Assembly: GCF_963678635.1 (NCBI RefSeq)
Contig: NC_087064.1
Span: forward strand, 4,626,411 to 4,690,410
DNA: 64,000 bases
Direction of reading: 5' to 3'
Source: Symsagittifera roscoffensis
Lineage: Eukaryota; Xenacoelomorpha; Acoela; Convolutidae
Shown here: positions 27,931 to 39,983 of the stretch, in pieces
Numbering within the stretch: the first letter of the stretch is position 1
Layout of the letters: every line of letters begins with the position of its first letter
The notes under the pieces: model-generated
Database searches by the model: none
Told to the model about the DNA's origin: nothing
Seen by the model: only the letters and a program-made list of their open reading frames with translations
Translations under genes and position numbers: made by a program

Positions 27931-28629
27931 CAGTGCTGATTTAAATTATCCGGACTAAACGAACAAAACTTGAATTTTCAAACGCTTTTTTCTCAAATTG
28001 GGTTAAGATTAGACAAAAAGTGAAGAGAACAAAAGTTGCTTAGAATTTCACCAGAATTAATATGATGCCATTTTTTCTCCGAAATTCTCAACCAAAATTT
28101 TACTCCAAAAATCGGACATTTTGGTTTTTTTCAATTAATCAAGAATTACGCTGAAACTACTTTGTTAATTGATAAGAATATTATATCATTAGAAGCCTCT
28201 CACGCAGCCCAACAAAGTTTAAGAAGGGATAAATCTCCAAAAACCAGTATAAGAGAAAAAATTTTCACTTGATAGTCAATAAATGTGATTTTTACTATAT
28301 AAAACCCAGAATCTTTGCTTAAAAACATTTTTTACACAATTTGCGCAAATTTTTGGAGAATTAACCCTTCTTAAATTTTGTTGGGCTGCGTAAGAGACTT
28401 CTAATGAGATAATATTCTTATCAATTAACAAAGTAGTTTCAGCGTAATTCTTGATTAATTGAAAAAAAACCAAAATGACCAATTTTTGGGGTAAAAAAAT
28501 GGCATCATATTAATTCTGGTGAAATTCTAAGCAACTTTGGTTTCTTCACTTTTTGTCTAATCTTAACCCAATTTGAGAAAAACGCGTTTGAAAATTCAAG
28601 TTTTGTCCGGATAATTTAAATCAGCACTG
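27931..28629. mobile_element. Palindromic MITE, TA target duplication
   Basis: The 699-bp element starts CAGTGCTGATTTAAATTATC and ends with its inverse, GATAATTTAAATCAGCACTG, with TA on both sides, as in Tc1/mariner-type insertions. The arms are about 310 bp and near-identical inverted copies, with an unpaired centre of roughly 70 bp. It carries no gene and depends on a transposase elsewhere. Confidence 0.85.
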
Positions 28630-30480
28630 TATAAGTAACATCTGAAAAAAACTTAAAAACTTTGATAGTTATTGTCAATTAGTCATATCTGACAACAATT
28701 TTTTTTTCGATTTCTTAAATGTTATTCCCAAAAAAGCACTAAAAAATTTGAAAACTTATTTTACCGGATTAAAACTAACTTTTTACGACTTGACTTGATT
28801 TTGAAGACTTTTACTATAGCTTTATTATACGCCGATTACAAGTCTGTTATAGTGGATTTTTCGCTTGAAGTTAAACTAAAAATTAAACTTTTCAAACTGG
28901 TTTTTTTTTACCTTGGGTTTTTCTTCGAAATTTTTGAAGGTCGTTTGAATCACGACTGAAAGAGTTTCATTCTGATAAAAGCGTCGACCTATTCCATTTA
29001 TCGTTTACGGTAGCCCATAATGCTTGGAAAACAAACAACAGCAAAAAAATGAAAACATTTTCAATAGTTGGAACAAAATTGGGAGAGCTGTTAGCACGAA
29101 GAGTTCTGATTGAATCATTAAGTCTTTGGGATTAAGAATCATCATGTTTTCAAAGTATTTTACCTAGAACTTTCCGAGGGGCTAGAGGAGAATTTTTTTC
29201 AGACGCTGAGCTAGCTATTACATAAGAAGAGTTTTTTAAAAAAGTGAGAATATTTTTTCTAGGTTAAGCAACTTCATTTTTTGAGCCCTCTCAGAACACT
29301 AAAACACTAGTTTTGTATTTTTCTTTTACAATTTTTTGTACCAAAAATTTTGTCAAAATTACGTTTAAGAACACTTTTGAAGCGATTTTTTGTGGCAGGA
29401 ACCTTTGGGTGGCCAGGCGGTCGAGGATTCTATTAACAGTTCTATTAAGTTCTGAATATGCCAAACATTTTCACTTTTCCCAAAAATTGTTGACATTTTT
29501 TTCTAATTAAAAAGTTGTGGTTATTACATAAAAACTAAAAATCAAGTGCCCACAAGTTTGATTGTATTGAAGCCCTGGCTCTGAATCATTGGAGGTGAAA
29601 ATTTTATCGCGGTTACGTTTCTGCTCAAACAAACCATTGATTTTTTTAATCAAATACGCAGTGTCTAAGAAACCAAAAATGTTTCGTCTCGGATTCATTC
29701 ATGATTCTATTCGAATCCAGATTGCTTAAGGCCACATTCATTAACGTTTATGCGATATAAAAAATCAAATTTCACTGACTGGATAAAAGTTGTAATTAAT
29801 TGGACAATTTTCATCAAACTACCATTTTACAAATCTATAACAATGATTTTTTTCGCTGAAATAGTTTGAACAAAAAACCTGTCCGATTAATAATATATTT
29901 TTTTTCGAAGTCAGAATAAAAATGCTTAAAACCGCATCATCCGCTTGCTCAATAAAAATCAATTTTTTAAATGCGGTTTTGTTTCCAAAATTACCACAAT
30001 ATCAAAGTTGTCACTATTATGATATTAGATTAGAAATTCTTCAGTTGCAAATCAGATTCAAAACAACTAAATAAATCTCAGTGTCCATAAAATCAGGTCT
30101 GACTTCTAAAATCGGGTCATAAAATTTGGTGTAACAAACAGTGGATGCTAAACAGATCTTTGTTACAGAGAACAAACATTCATAAAAATAGTAGTAATGA
30201 TAATCATAATAGTCATCATAAAAACTTTGATTTTGATCATAATCATTTTCGAAATGATCAGAAAGAGCATAATAATAATAATATTTACATTATTTTGGGT
30301 CCAATTATATATTTGGTTATTTTGCTTTTTCTCTTTAAAAAGGAAAAATAAATTTTATACTTTCTGGTATTTGTTGATTCGTTTTTCAAAGAAACTGACC
30401 TAATAATTCTGCTCGGTGTCGTTGTTTTTGTCCAGACAAAAATCAATTTTGTAATTATTCTGATGAAATTTTTTGTAATC
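28630..30480. other. Gene-free AT-rich stretch
   Basis: No gene, RNA or clear element is supported. A short Asn/His low-complexity frame near 30200 comes from an ATAATAATC-type simple repeat. Confidence 0.4.
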
Positions 30481-30484
30481 AACC

Positions 30485-31120
30485 AACAGCTATTGAGCTC
30501 ACATTTTCAAATACTTTTTCGGAGTTAATTTTTTGTATGGCTATGGGAGTTTAGAGGTTGTCCATTTGGCCAATTTGGGAAAAAAATGCATCGGATATTT
30601 TTCGTGTTATAAATATGTAATTGATGATTTCATTTGTTTTAGAAATCTTTCCAAATTCAATTGATTCTAATTGGTCTAAATAACGGGTTTCTGTATAAAA
30701 AATTTGTCACTTTGAATTTTTTATAGCGTTTGGGAGGATGACTTGATGCGAGCAGTCTTGATTTTTTCTATAGTGGTAGCATTAGCTGGAAATTTCTGCA
30801 AACACACTAGCTGATTATCAAGAGTAGGTTGAGAGAGGTTCCAGAATTGAAAAAAAAATGATTAAAAACGCCTTGGTAATGAGATTTTACTCAGTGTTCC
30901 GATTTTCCAGGAAAGTGCGGAATATTTTTTGCTTGGGACGATTTTCTTTTCAGTCAAATTTTGACTTTTTAACTCAGCGTTTATGATATCATTTGCTTGC
31001 CATTAAAAAATATATTGCTGTCTGGAGCTCATGGAGCTCAGATGTTTAAAAAATACTTATTTTTTGTTAAGTTACGGGAATTTGAAGGTTAGCAATGTGG
31101 CCAAGTTGCGATAATTAATA
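30485..31120 (+). repeat. Two decayed hairpin-ended repeat copies
   Basis: 30485-30772 carries the 3' part of the family and ends 'cttgatgcgagcagtcttga'. 30890-31120 carries the 5' part ('gtgcggaatattttttgcttggg') and the middle. They are diverged partial copies in the forward orientation. Confidence 0.45.
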
Positions 31121-31339
31121 AGTAATGTATTGCCTTCTTTTAAAACTCCTAAGCGACAGAAAAATGCGTTCCAAATTTGTTTGAGGCCATCAGTTTAGTC
31201 TTAAATACATTACGAGATGCTACATACACCCTTAGTATTTTAGACAATGTGTGGGGGATAAATGAACAAAACAACTTTTTTTTTCAATTATTTTGTCAGT
31301 TATTCAAACAAAAGTTTTTAAATTGGCCTTAATTTGCGG

Positions 31340-31830
31340 TTCTGAAAATAACAAGACTGCTCATATCAGGGTAAAGCCTTCAATGCTGCAACTGCCTTTT
31401 GAGATCTATGGAGCAGTGTTTGCTATATTAAAAAAGTAATTTTTCAAAAAAAAAAGAACTTTTTTTCTTTTTTAAAAGATTTTATTAACACGCCATATAA
31501 GGTACAAAGCGATAGATTTCCCTCATAAAAACATAGATGTTATGTCAAATAGCCTGCTTCAACCAATTTGGAACAATTTAAAAGAGGGATGCGTTTGCGA
31601 AATAAATCCCAAGTTTGCGTTCCCAAATTCAATCTCTAAACCCTCATAGCTGTAAGAAAAATAATCACAGGTGAGTTTTTTTTCTAAAATTAAGCTCAAG
31701 ACAACAATATTTTTCGGCTGATATAAAAAGTTTTGTCAAGACTTCCTAGATAAAAATTCGACATTTGTATGGAGAAAAAAACCACCCGAGCACAATTATT
31801 CCGCCACTTGCTTCGAAATTCGGAACAATT
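31340..31830 (-). repeat. Hairpin-ended repeat copy
   Basis: Reverse-orientation copy: 'aacaagactgctcatatcag' at one end and 'cacccgagcacaattattcc' at the other, with the shared interior (ggtacaaagcgatag; cgcgcc-like positions decayed). Confidence 0.55.
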
Positions 31831-32300
31831 ATGCTTGAAGTATGCCTGTTTTAAAATAGTTTTCACGAAGTTTAGGTTAACATTTTCTCCCAGATTCTCA
31901 AAGTTATTCCGAGAAAAATCCATTAATCAACCCCCCCCCCCCCCCAAAAAAAAATAAAAACTAACAAACAAAACTCGCGCCTAGGTATTAATTAAGACGC
32001 CCATATACTGTTTCTCTGCAAATGAGGTGCCTTCTTGTTGGTGCCTTCCTTTCTAGACAAAGTAGCCGTAAGATTCAGTCCGAGCTGAATGTCTTTTGAT
32101 TGTTTCAAACCACGCTTAATTAAATTATGCTCTCGATCCTCAACTCGATATCGAGTAACTCGATCTTAGCACTGATTTTGAATTGCATAGAACAGTAAAA
32201 AAAAAACAAAGTATACTATATGGAATAAAAATATTTCACCTGTCACCTGTAATCAAAAACTCAAGCCTTAAAATCAATTTCTCTTTTTGTTCCGACTTTC

Positions 32301-32795
32301 GTAAAGAAAGTAACGGAATATTTGTGCTCGGGGTGTTTTTTTTTCTTCAGACAAATTTCGACTTTTTCACTGCCAGTTTTGGAATTTTTATATCATTCAA
32401 AAGGTATTGTTGTCTTGAGCTTAAATTTGAAAAGATATTTTACTACCAGTGATCTTTTTTCGTAAAGCTATGGGGGCGTTTGGCCAATTTGAGTCAATTA
32501 ACGCGCGATATATTTCGCGCTATTAACGCGTAAGCGGAGATTTAATCCGTGTTAGAAATCGTTCCAAATTGGTCGAAAGAAATTGGTCTAATTTCCCGTA
32601 ATTGATTTGTTACTAGGAGCGAAGTCTATCACTTTGTACTTTATATGGCGTGTGGGGATGATTTTCACAAAAAAATCTCAAACTAAAAAAAATCATTTTT
32701 AATCACAATCAATTTTTTCATGTTACTACTGCTCAATAGACCTCAAAAGTCAGTCGGAACATTCAGGGCTTCGCCTTGATACGAGCAGTCTTGTT
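32301..32795 (+). repeat. Hairpin-ended repeat copy
   Basis: Forward copy running from 'gtaaagaaagtaacggaata' to 'gccttgatacgagcagtctt'. The interior has 'attaacgcgcgatatatttc' and 'actttgtactttatatggcg'. It ends 76 bp before the first visible exon of the membrane-protein gene. Confidence 0.6.
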
Positions 32796-32871
32796 ATTAC
32801 TTTACACCGGAAAAATGTTACATATTCTTTTAAAGTTCAAATTCGACTTTGGAGGAGATTGGGCTGTACAG

Positions 32872-35800
32872 CACGGGACTGTGGAGTGGCTCGGGCCCGG
32901 TGGGCTGCTCGATCGGGTGGTTCGCATTCGGAGTGGGGATGTCGCTGCTGTTCTGGGGCATAGTGAGAAGACGCAACCGATACAGTGTGAAGGAGGAGTT
33001 AGAATGGAAGTACCAGCCACGCGACGCCTCCGACGACATATGTAATTAATTAGTAGTAAAAAGTACGGGGGGGCTTGTTCACGTCACGAGGTGTGGAGGC
33101 TTGTTCTTTATTCGCGAGGGACCGAAAAATTTGTCAACCAATCAGAATTCACTATTCATAAATCCAAAAAAAGTTATGGCGGGATACAATCAGTCATTTG
33201 GACAGCGTGAAGGGAATTGATTGGCTGATAATTGTCGCGCGTTCGTTTCTTCGCGCATGAGAATAGCCTTTGAAGTTCGAACAAAAAAAATATTCAAAAG
33301 AGCAATTGAATTATTTGGAAACGTTTTGCATGCAAAGGCTAATTTTTTCCAGGCAAAATTCATATCTCAATATTTCAGAAACATCGAATTGGCATACAAA
33401 ACTCTTTCAAAATGAAAACAGAGACCCTTTGAAATTATTTTCACTATCAAACACAAGCGGAGTTGAGCTTCAAGTCACTAGCAAATCACAACAAAAAACT
33501 ATCAAGTAAAGAATTGAGATGAATTTCAAGCCAAAAATATCCATCAGCGATTGAAAAGAAAGAATATGCGAATTCGATACTAGAAAAAGCAGTTCAAAAC
33601 CAGAAATTCTACTCGTCTCGTTATATGAATGTCTGCGAGAACTTTTGCCAATCTTGGCAGTTGAAACAATTGGGAATAATAAGTCAAAATCAGGGCAAAA
33701 AAATGAACAGAAAAAGCAATTATAAAAACGAGAATTTTTGGAACACATAAATCAAGCCATGAAACAAATATTACAAAAACACTGAATAAGTAAATCACAA
33801 ATCTTCAAGATACCCAAATAGAAATCAAGGAAAAAAAGATCGTGAAAAAAGAATCGAAGAAGTTTCAACGGATTGACAACAAGCAATTATCTATTTCGTC
33901 TGCTGGTTAATAAGGATAGCGATTTTGAAGCACAGAAAAACTTTTTTCAACAGATAATTTTGATTTGAAGTTTAAAAAGCAAAAATATTGCTATCTCTCA
34001 GTCAGTGTGTGAAGTTTAACTTCAGGCCATAATCAATCGGGTTGACCAAAAATGCTAGTCATTCAATTTTCATATATGGAAAAATGCTAATAATACAGTT
34101 TTCTTGCAATTTCATTAGTACAGAAAGTTGCATGAAAGGTCTATGATTAGTGACTTTTCATATATGGAACTTGCATGACTAACATTTTTCCATTACCAAA
34201 AAAAAATAAATTTTTCAAAGCTCAATTTCTCTAAACTTTTGATGAGTTCGTAAGCAAACAAAAATGACAAAAACCATGGTTTGCTCAAAAAAACAGTCAC
34301 CAAAGGTTTGGCGTCTTGCATTTAGAATGCATTGGAAACTATCTTAATCGTCTAAGAGTTGATATACACAAATCATATACTGAAAAAAATCAAACTTTTA
34401 AGTTTTCGCAAACGTTTTGAAAGATGATCATTTTTAGTCTTTGAATTTTTTATTACCCAGATATTGATCAAGGCATAAAAACATAAGAGTTTTGAGCTTT
34501 TTTGAAAAAAATATACTGAAAAAGGTAGAAAATCCATTTTTTGTGAATACAGGACTCTTTTATGCACATAAAAATTTAAATTTTGCATGCAAAATTTCTT
34601 TTTCGGAAAATGTTTGTTCGACTAAAAAATTCGTTTTGCGGTTAAAAAAAAGAAAACATGTTTGGAGCAATTTCAAAATTACCTGAAAAATTTTTGTTGT
34701 CGCTATCGAAAAAATGCTAGTCATTCAATTTCCATATATCGAATTTATCTGATTAGCTTTTTTGACAAAATGTTTTTCTTTTTTGTTTAGTTCGATAAAC
34801 CGACTTTTATGTCCAAGCAAGACAAAATTTGTTTAAATTCGATGACACCATTTTAGCAAAACGTATGAAATTTGTATTATTAGTATTTTTATACACTTAG
34901 TGAATGGAATTGTATGACTATCTTTTTTGGTCCATGGAGGTCAACCCGGGTATCTTCTCAAGATTCCGTTAATTCGCGTAAATATTTTCCAGAGAGCAAA
35001 AAAAAACTTGAAGGAGCCATTTTTGCTTGTCATTACGAGGCCAAAATGTATATTTTGTGAATTCTTAGCAGATTCCCCAACAAGGACGCTCTCTTTGTTT
35101 TTCTTTTGTTCTTTCATTTTCTTTGATTGTTCCGACTAAGTTTTAACATGTTTAGAGATTTGTCTCTGGATTACAGAGGCAACAAACACCAAATTGTGCG
35201 CCTATCCAGTTTGGCATCGCGATGGTCTATGTTGATTTTTAAGATAAGGCTTGTTTGACATCTTTTGATGTCTCTCTGACCTATTAAAGGAACATTCTGA
35301 GGCAGAAAAAAAATCAATTTTGATTTAAGAAAAAATCAGGCAAAACCGAAAACTATACTTTTAAAATGTCTACTTTTGTCACCTAAATGAAAATGTAGAA
35401 CACAATTTGGACATTGTAATGTAGAACAAGGTTGAACATTGTAATCAAACCCCCGGGTTGATCAAAACTTCTTATCATACAATTTGCGTATATGAAAAAA
35501 TTTTTAGCTTTTAGCATACAATTCTATACAATGCCATAGGTACAGAAAATTGTATGATAATTTTCAAAGCTTGAGTTTTTAATTATTCATGGGTTGATCG
35601 AGGCATACATAAACATGCCATACAAAGTAGGGAGCCGTTTTAAGCGTTTTTGAAAAAAAAAACTTCCAGAGAAACTGAAAAAAAATCCAAATTTTGTGTA
35701 TCCAGGATTAATTTATGCACAAAAATAATTAAATTTTGCATGCAAAAAAAAATTGGAAAATGTTTGTTTGCGAACTAAGCTCGTTTTGCGGTTGAAAAAA

Positions 35801-38800
35801 ATATAAAAAAGTGCTAGTCATACAATTTTCATATATAGGAATTGCATGATAAGCTTTTTTTTTTTTCAAAAAAAACCTCAGTTTTTTACTCACCAGACTG
35901 TTTTAATAGAATCAAAAGCCGAAGAAAATAGTTAACATCTTTTTTCAACCATTTCATGAAATTGTATAAAAATTGTATGACAAGCAGTTTTACATATTCT
36001 TGACGTATGGAATTGTATGATAAGCATTTTCGGTGTATGGAGGTCAACCCGGGCCCTTAGTGTTTCTCTGAAATCCCAAGTGTCATTGGAAAGCAAATCC
36101 TTACAAGGTTCTTGCAACAAATTTTGATTGGGAACACAGGTATCTTGTTTTTTTTTGATATTCAAAATGATGATTTAGTGTAAAAACTAGCCAAGTAAAA
36201 TCCAATAACTTTGAATTTATAAAATGAAAAAAAAAACATCGTGCAACTAGATTTATGAGAAATTGCTCAATACATACTCATGATAAAACCAATTTACAGA
36301 GCGTTAGTCACTCTAAATTACATGATTTCAAATAGATTTCAATCTTATTTTGAAGTGTTCACAGGCGCTTTTGAGGATCTGGACTGCAAAGGAGGTCAAC
36401 CGAGTTCATATTCAAGTGAGAGTGGCAGAGACAGTTTCTACAGTCGCTTCTATGACCACAGCAACTCATATGACGCCGAGGAAGGAGAATGTAAGGGGGA
36501 GGCCGAGGGGGAAGGGGAGGAGGAGGGGGAAGGGGAGGGGGAGGAGGAGGGGAAAGGGGAGGGGGAGAGAGATGGAACCCCTAAAGACAACGACGACGAC
36601 TCAGCATATCAAACTGGTATGAAGGATAAAACGTTTCAGTGCCCTTAATCTTCGCTAAAATACGATTTGTAACATGGAGCTTATCAATTGTGGTTTTGCG
36701 ATTCGCAGAGAATCTATGAAAGGCTATCCGCGACTTACGAAAAGACTGACGGCGCGACTCAAGAAAAGACTTTAGCGGCGCGACTTACGAAAAGACTTTA
36801 CAGGGGCAGTCTATGAAAATGCTGACGGCGCGACTTCAGAAAGACTGATGGTGCGCCTCGAGAAAAGACGTTTGGTGTTTTGCTCAGTCGCGTAAGTCGC
36901 GAAGGTTTATTCTCAGTCGCGCCGGGCCGAAATTGAAAACTTTGCGCCATTTTGAGTCATTTCCTTAAGTCGCGCCAGTCCCGACTGACGGGTTTTTGAG
37001 TTGCGTCGGTCGCGGTGGTTTTTTTTCAACCGCTTAAGCCAGGCCAGTCTGGAAACGCCCGGGTTCTCTTATTTTCCCATCACTCCCGACTCAATTAATT
37101 TGTTGAGCGAAGCTCTGTTTTTTTTTACGAACAAAGGCTGATTTTTTGAGCTTAGAACTTTCAAGTGGTATCGTCAAGCTGTAGTAGATCTGAAGCTAGA
37201 GGTCAAGTGAGAGCTCGTCCTCACACACTATCATTGCCATGGCAGGGGATCAAATACACGATCTGACGATATAAATGTAACGTCATAACACTATGCTGTG
37301 CCTCGAAATTCAAAATAACACTTTAAAACTAAATGAAAACAAGGATAGCCGGTTACTGTGCAAGTAGCACAGAATAATCCGACCAGTCTTAAATAAAAAC
37401 AAAAACAAAGTTTTTAAAAATCAGTGCCGTTTCTTCTGCGTAATGTGATAAAAAGATCTGACCAAAAAAACAGAGTTTGGACGTCTTCGACATTCTTAGT
37501 AAGACGCCCATTTGAAAAACAGTTTTGGTAGAAAAAATGACTACAAAAATTTAAAAAAAAAAACTTTCAAAAAATGTTTCAAATTTTTTTTACAGAAAGT
37601 TTTGGATACCTCAACGTCGCTAAAAAAAATCAAAAAAGTAATTTTACCAGAGTAAAAAAAAATTTTCATCGCTTGAATAAAGCATAAACAAGCTGTTGTA
37701 AGCCTGCTTAGCCTCACTTTATTAGCTTGAAAGTAGACTAAAAATGCAAAACTTCAATTTAATTTTTCTCGACGCCGAGCATTTTTCAAAAAATTTTTTA
37801 GTGTCGTTCGAATCAGGACTAAAAAGGCTTTAATATGATATATTCACCTACATATTCCAATAATTTATTATGGGAATGATTTTGCGTGGAAAACAAAAAC
37901 AAAAGAAAAAATAAAACACCCGATACAAAGTTCCTCCACATTTTTCAAATGGTCGGAACAGGATCAATTTAAAATATTACTTATGTGCAAGTCATGCTGT
38001 CTACAAAGTTTAGGTAATCTTTAATAACAATTTCACGAGGGGGTGGAGAAACAGGAAAAAAGGTTAAATAGGAGCTCAAAAAACTGAATTAGGTTGACCA
38101 TAGAAAAGTTCTAGATCCACCCCTGAAAAAAAATCTCCTAAAATTCTTGTAATCCATGCTGCTTGAAGTATTCAACTAAAATTGATGCTTACATGGACAA
38201 CATTATATTTCAATTTCAAAAAGCGATCGTTGACTGTCAATATCTATTTTTTTGCGAGCCCATATTTTGGACCAAAGCTCCTAAACTTTAGAAACTATAG
38301 ATACTTTACGCAGCAAAAAGTAGACAGGTCATTAAGCCAATCAGAATTTCGTTCGTTTCTTTTCTTGTCTCGGTTCTGATTGGCTTACGACGTAGCTACT
38401 TTATAACCACACTTCATAGATAGTGCAAGGTTCTGGCAAACAAGGTTAAATAGAAATTCATGGTCAACTTCTGTCTTCTTTTGTGGCTTTGTTGACAAAT
38501 TCATGATTTATTAAACAGATGCGATCAGCACCCGAAGTCCCAATGGCGACCAAGATACCGACTGGGAAGACCAAGACCACCCGACCGACCTGAAAAGTCA
38601 AACCGAAAGACTCTCCGCCGACAACGGCGGGTTGGAAAACATCGACGAAGATCCCAGCTCGGACAACACTCGAATGGCTAGTCGGTTCAAATACGAAGGT
38701 TATTCGGGTCCATTCCAGGAAAACAAGCCGCGAGAGGAGTTCGAGCTAAATGGCGAACACTACAATTCGCTCAAATCCAACCAGTCAATTCCGACAGATG

Positions 38801-38820
38801 ATACGAACCTTTCCCTGTGA
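32872..38820 (+). CDS. Single-pass membrane protein, last three exons (partial, unrecognised)
   Basis: Three exons join with matching phases: 32872-33041, 36365-36616 and 38519-38820 (stop TGA). The first follows CTGTACAG and encodes one membrane span (CSIGWFAFGVGMSLLFWGIV), then a basic stop-transfer RRRNRY and the start of a cytoplasmic tail. The second is acidic, with a Ser/Tyr-rich stretch (SSYSSESGRDSFYSRFYDHS) and a Glu-Gly repeat (EGEGEEEGEGEGEEEGKGEG). The third is polar and acidic (DQDTDWEDQDHPTDL) and ends DDTNLSL. Donors are T|GTAATT and CTG|GTATGA. Total visible is about 241 codons. The layout is that of a type I receptor-like or adhesion protein whose ectodomain lies upstream and was not found in this window. 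An AATAAA follows at 39021. Confidence 0.7.
34038..34948. mobile_element. MITE with CGGGTTGACC inverted termini, copy 1
   Basis: The left end reads CGGGTTGACC and the right end GGTCAACCCG. The interior is a series of near-palindromic variants of 'gtcattcaattttcatata' in both orientations. No target duplication is clear. Non-coding. Confidence 0.55.
35452..36053. mobile_element. MITE with CCCGGGTTGA inverted termini, copy 2
   Basis: The left end reads CCCGGGTTGATC and the right end GGTCAACCCGGG, with the same internal 'catacaattttcatata' motifs as the copy at 34038. Non-coding. Confidence 0.55.
36716..36900. repeat. GC-rich tandem minisatellite in an intron
   Basis: About six degenerate copies of a unit near 'gcgcgacttacgaaaagact' (roughly 30-34 bp) stand out from the AT-rich surroundings. 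A further CG-rich stretch ('cagtcgcgccgggccg', 'aagtcgcgccagtcccgact') in the opposite sense follows to about 37065. It lies in the intron after the acidic exon. Confidence 0.6.
37070..38518. other. Rest of the second intron of the membrane-protein gene
   Basis: AT-rich; includes the stretch 'tgcaagtagcacagaataat' that resembles 27870-27890. No gene is seen. Confidence 0.4.
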
Positions 38821-39020
38821 CGTCACCATATCATATCCAAAATTACATCATAAGTGTGACATCATATCTCATTCAAATCTGCATCATGTGTTACGTAATC
38901 AACGAGGCGAGCTCTCAAAAAAGGAGCGCCTTTGCAACAGTATATAGCGCAAAAGAATGAAATTGAGTGTTAGGATTCAGTTTGAACGAATTAATACTTG
39001 TAGCAAGGTTTTCTGACAGC

Positions 39021-39026
39021 AATAAA
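39021..39026 (+). promoter_or_regulatory. AATAAA polyadenylation signal
   Basis: AATAAA 200 nt after the stop of the membrane-protein gene, on the same strand and in a 3'-UTR-like stretch. Confidence 0.45.
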
Positions 39027-39574
39027 CATCTATAAGGCTCTTTTTATTAATATTCCTTAAGAAAAACGAGTTTCAAGACATGAAAATGATGAATTGTAAA
39101 ATGAGCGGTTAACTTTTTTTAATCTAGTTTACGTGCCAAGGCTCTTTCCAGTTTCCCAACCCCCCCAATCCCCCCCCCCCTCGGAAAATTAAGCTGATTA
39201 AAAAATGATCACTCGGCGTTTTGCATGTAAGAAATGTAAAAACTTGTTCACTTGTTCACGCTGACACGTTTTAATGCAGTTTATATTGAGAAAAGTTATT
39301 TCAAATTGATTTCCATATATTGAATTTCAGAAAAATCAAAGGGGGGGGGGACTGGAAAAGAGCCCGTGCCAAAATGATGAAACAGATTACTGCGGTTTTT
39401 ACTTGCAATCTGTGTCAAGTTTCGTTCGAAATAAATTTTGATTTCCCTCCTGGTTGAGGTCCGCGTTTTATGTCTAGACTTTCGGGACCAATTTAGATCC
39501 GTCAGTACATTTGAGGCTTATTTCTAAATTTTTACCAGACATTCTTTAGTATAGCTCTGTTTGTCTATCTGAGA

Positions 39575-39983
39575 CAGGGGTAGATCTAGGACTTTCTCGA
39601 GGGGGGGGGGGCGACATTTTGCCGACATTTTTTTTAGGTCGACCAAATTGATTTTTCGAGCTCTCCCAAAGCTATAGGTAACCTGTTTTGGCTAAAATGT
39701 CTGCGCCGCAGTCAGAGTTTTGAAAAAACGGGCCCGAAAAGGCGTTCTTAGGCAGTTTTGGGCAAAAATTTGACCCGAAAAATTGCATTTTTTGACGCGC
39801 GCTTCCCCTTCAAAATTAGTTTATATTGGCGCCCAAGGCGCCTTTAGAAAATTTTTAGTGTCCGTCACCAAAAATGGATATCTCAAACTAGTACATAGGG
39901 GACCCTTTGGGTCGGCAGGGGGTCGAATCCCTGAGGAAAAAAGGCGTACGCCCCCCGCCCCCCACCCCCTAAATCCGCCCCTA
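39575..39983. mobile_element. hAT-type MITE with 8-bp target duplication
   Basis: Starts CAGGGGTAGATCTAGG and ends AAATCCGCCCCTA. Flanks are ATCTGAGA and ATCTGAGC, 7 of 8 identical. The interior has a G-run, 'gcgccc' blocks and 'gtcgaccaaattga', shared with the other copies. Confidence 0.75.

Larger units (their letters stand above)
33046..36360. other. Intron of the membrane-protein gene, MITE-rich
   Basis: Between exons at 33041 and 36365. It contains two related MITEs (34038-34948, 35452-36053). No other gene is supported. Confidence 0.5.

Noticed and set aside
30145-30351. Asn/His-rich ORF
   Set aside because: It comes from an ATAATAATCATA-type simple repeat; no start context or neighbour.
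36350-36622. Arg/Gly-rich ORF (RGRPRGKGRRRGKGRG)
   Set aside because: It is the other frame of the Glu-Gly repeat; splice phases of the flanking exons support the acidic frame.
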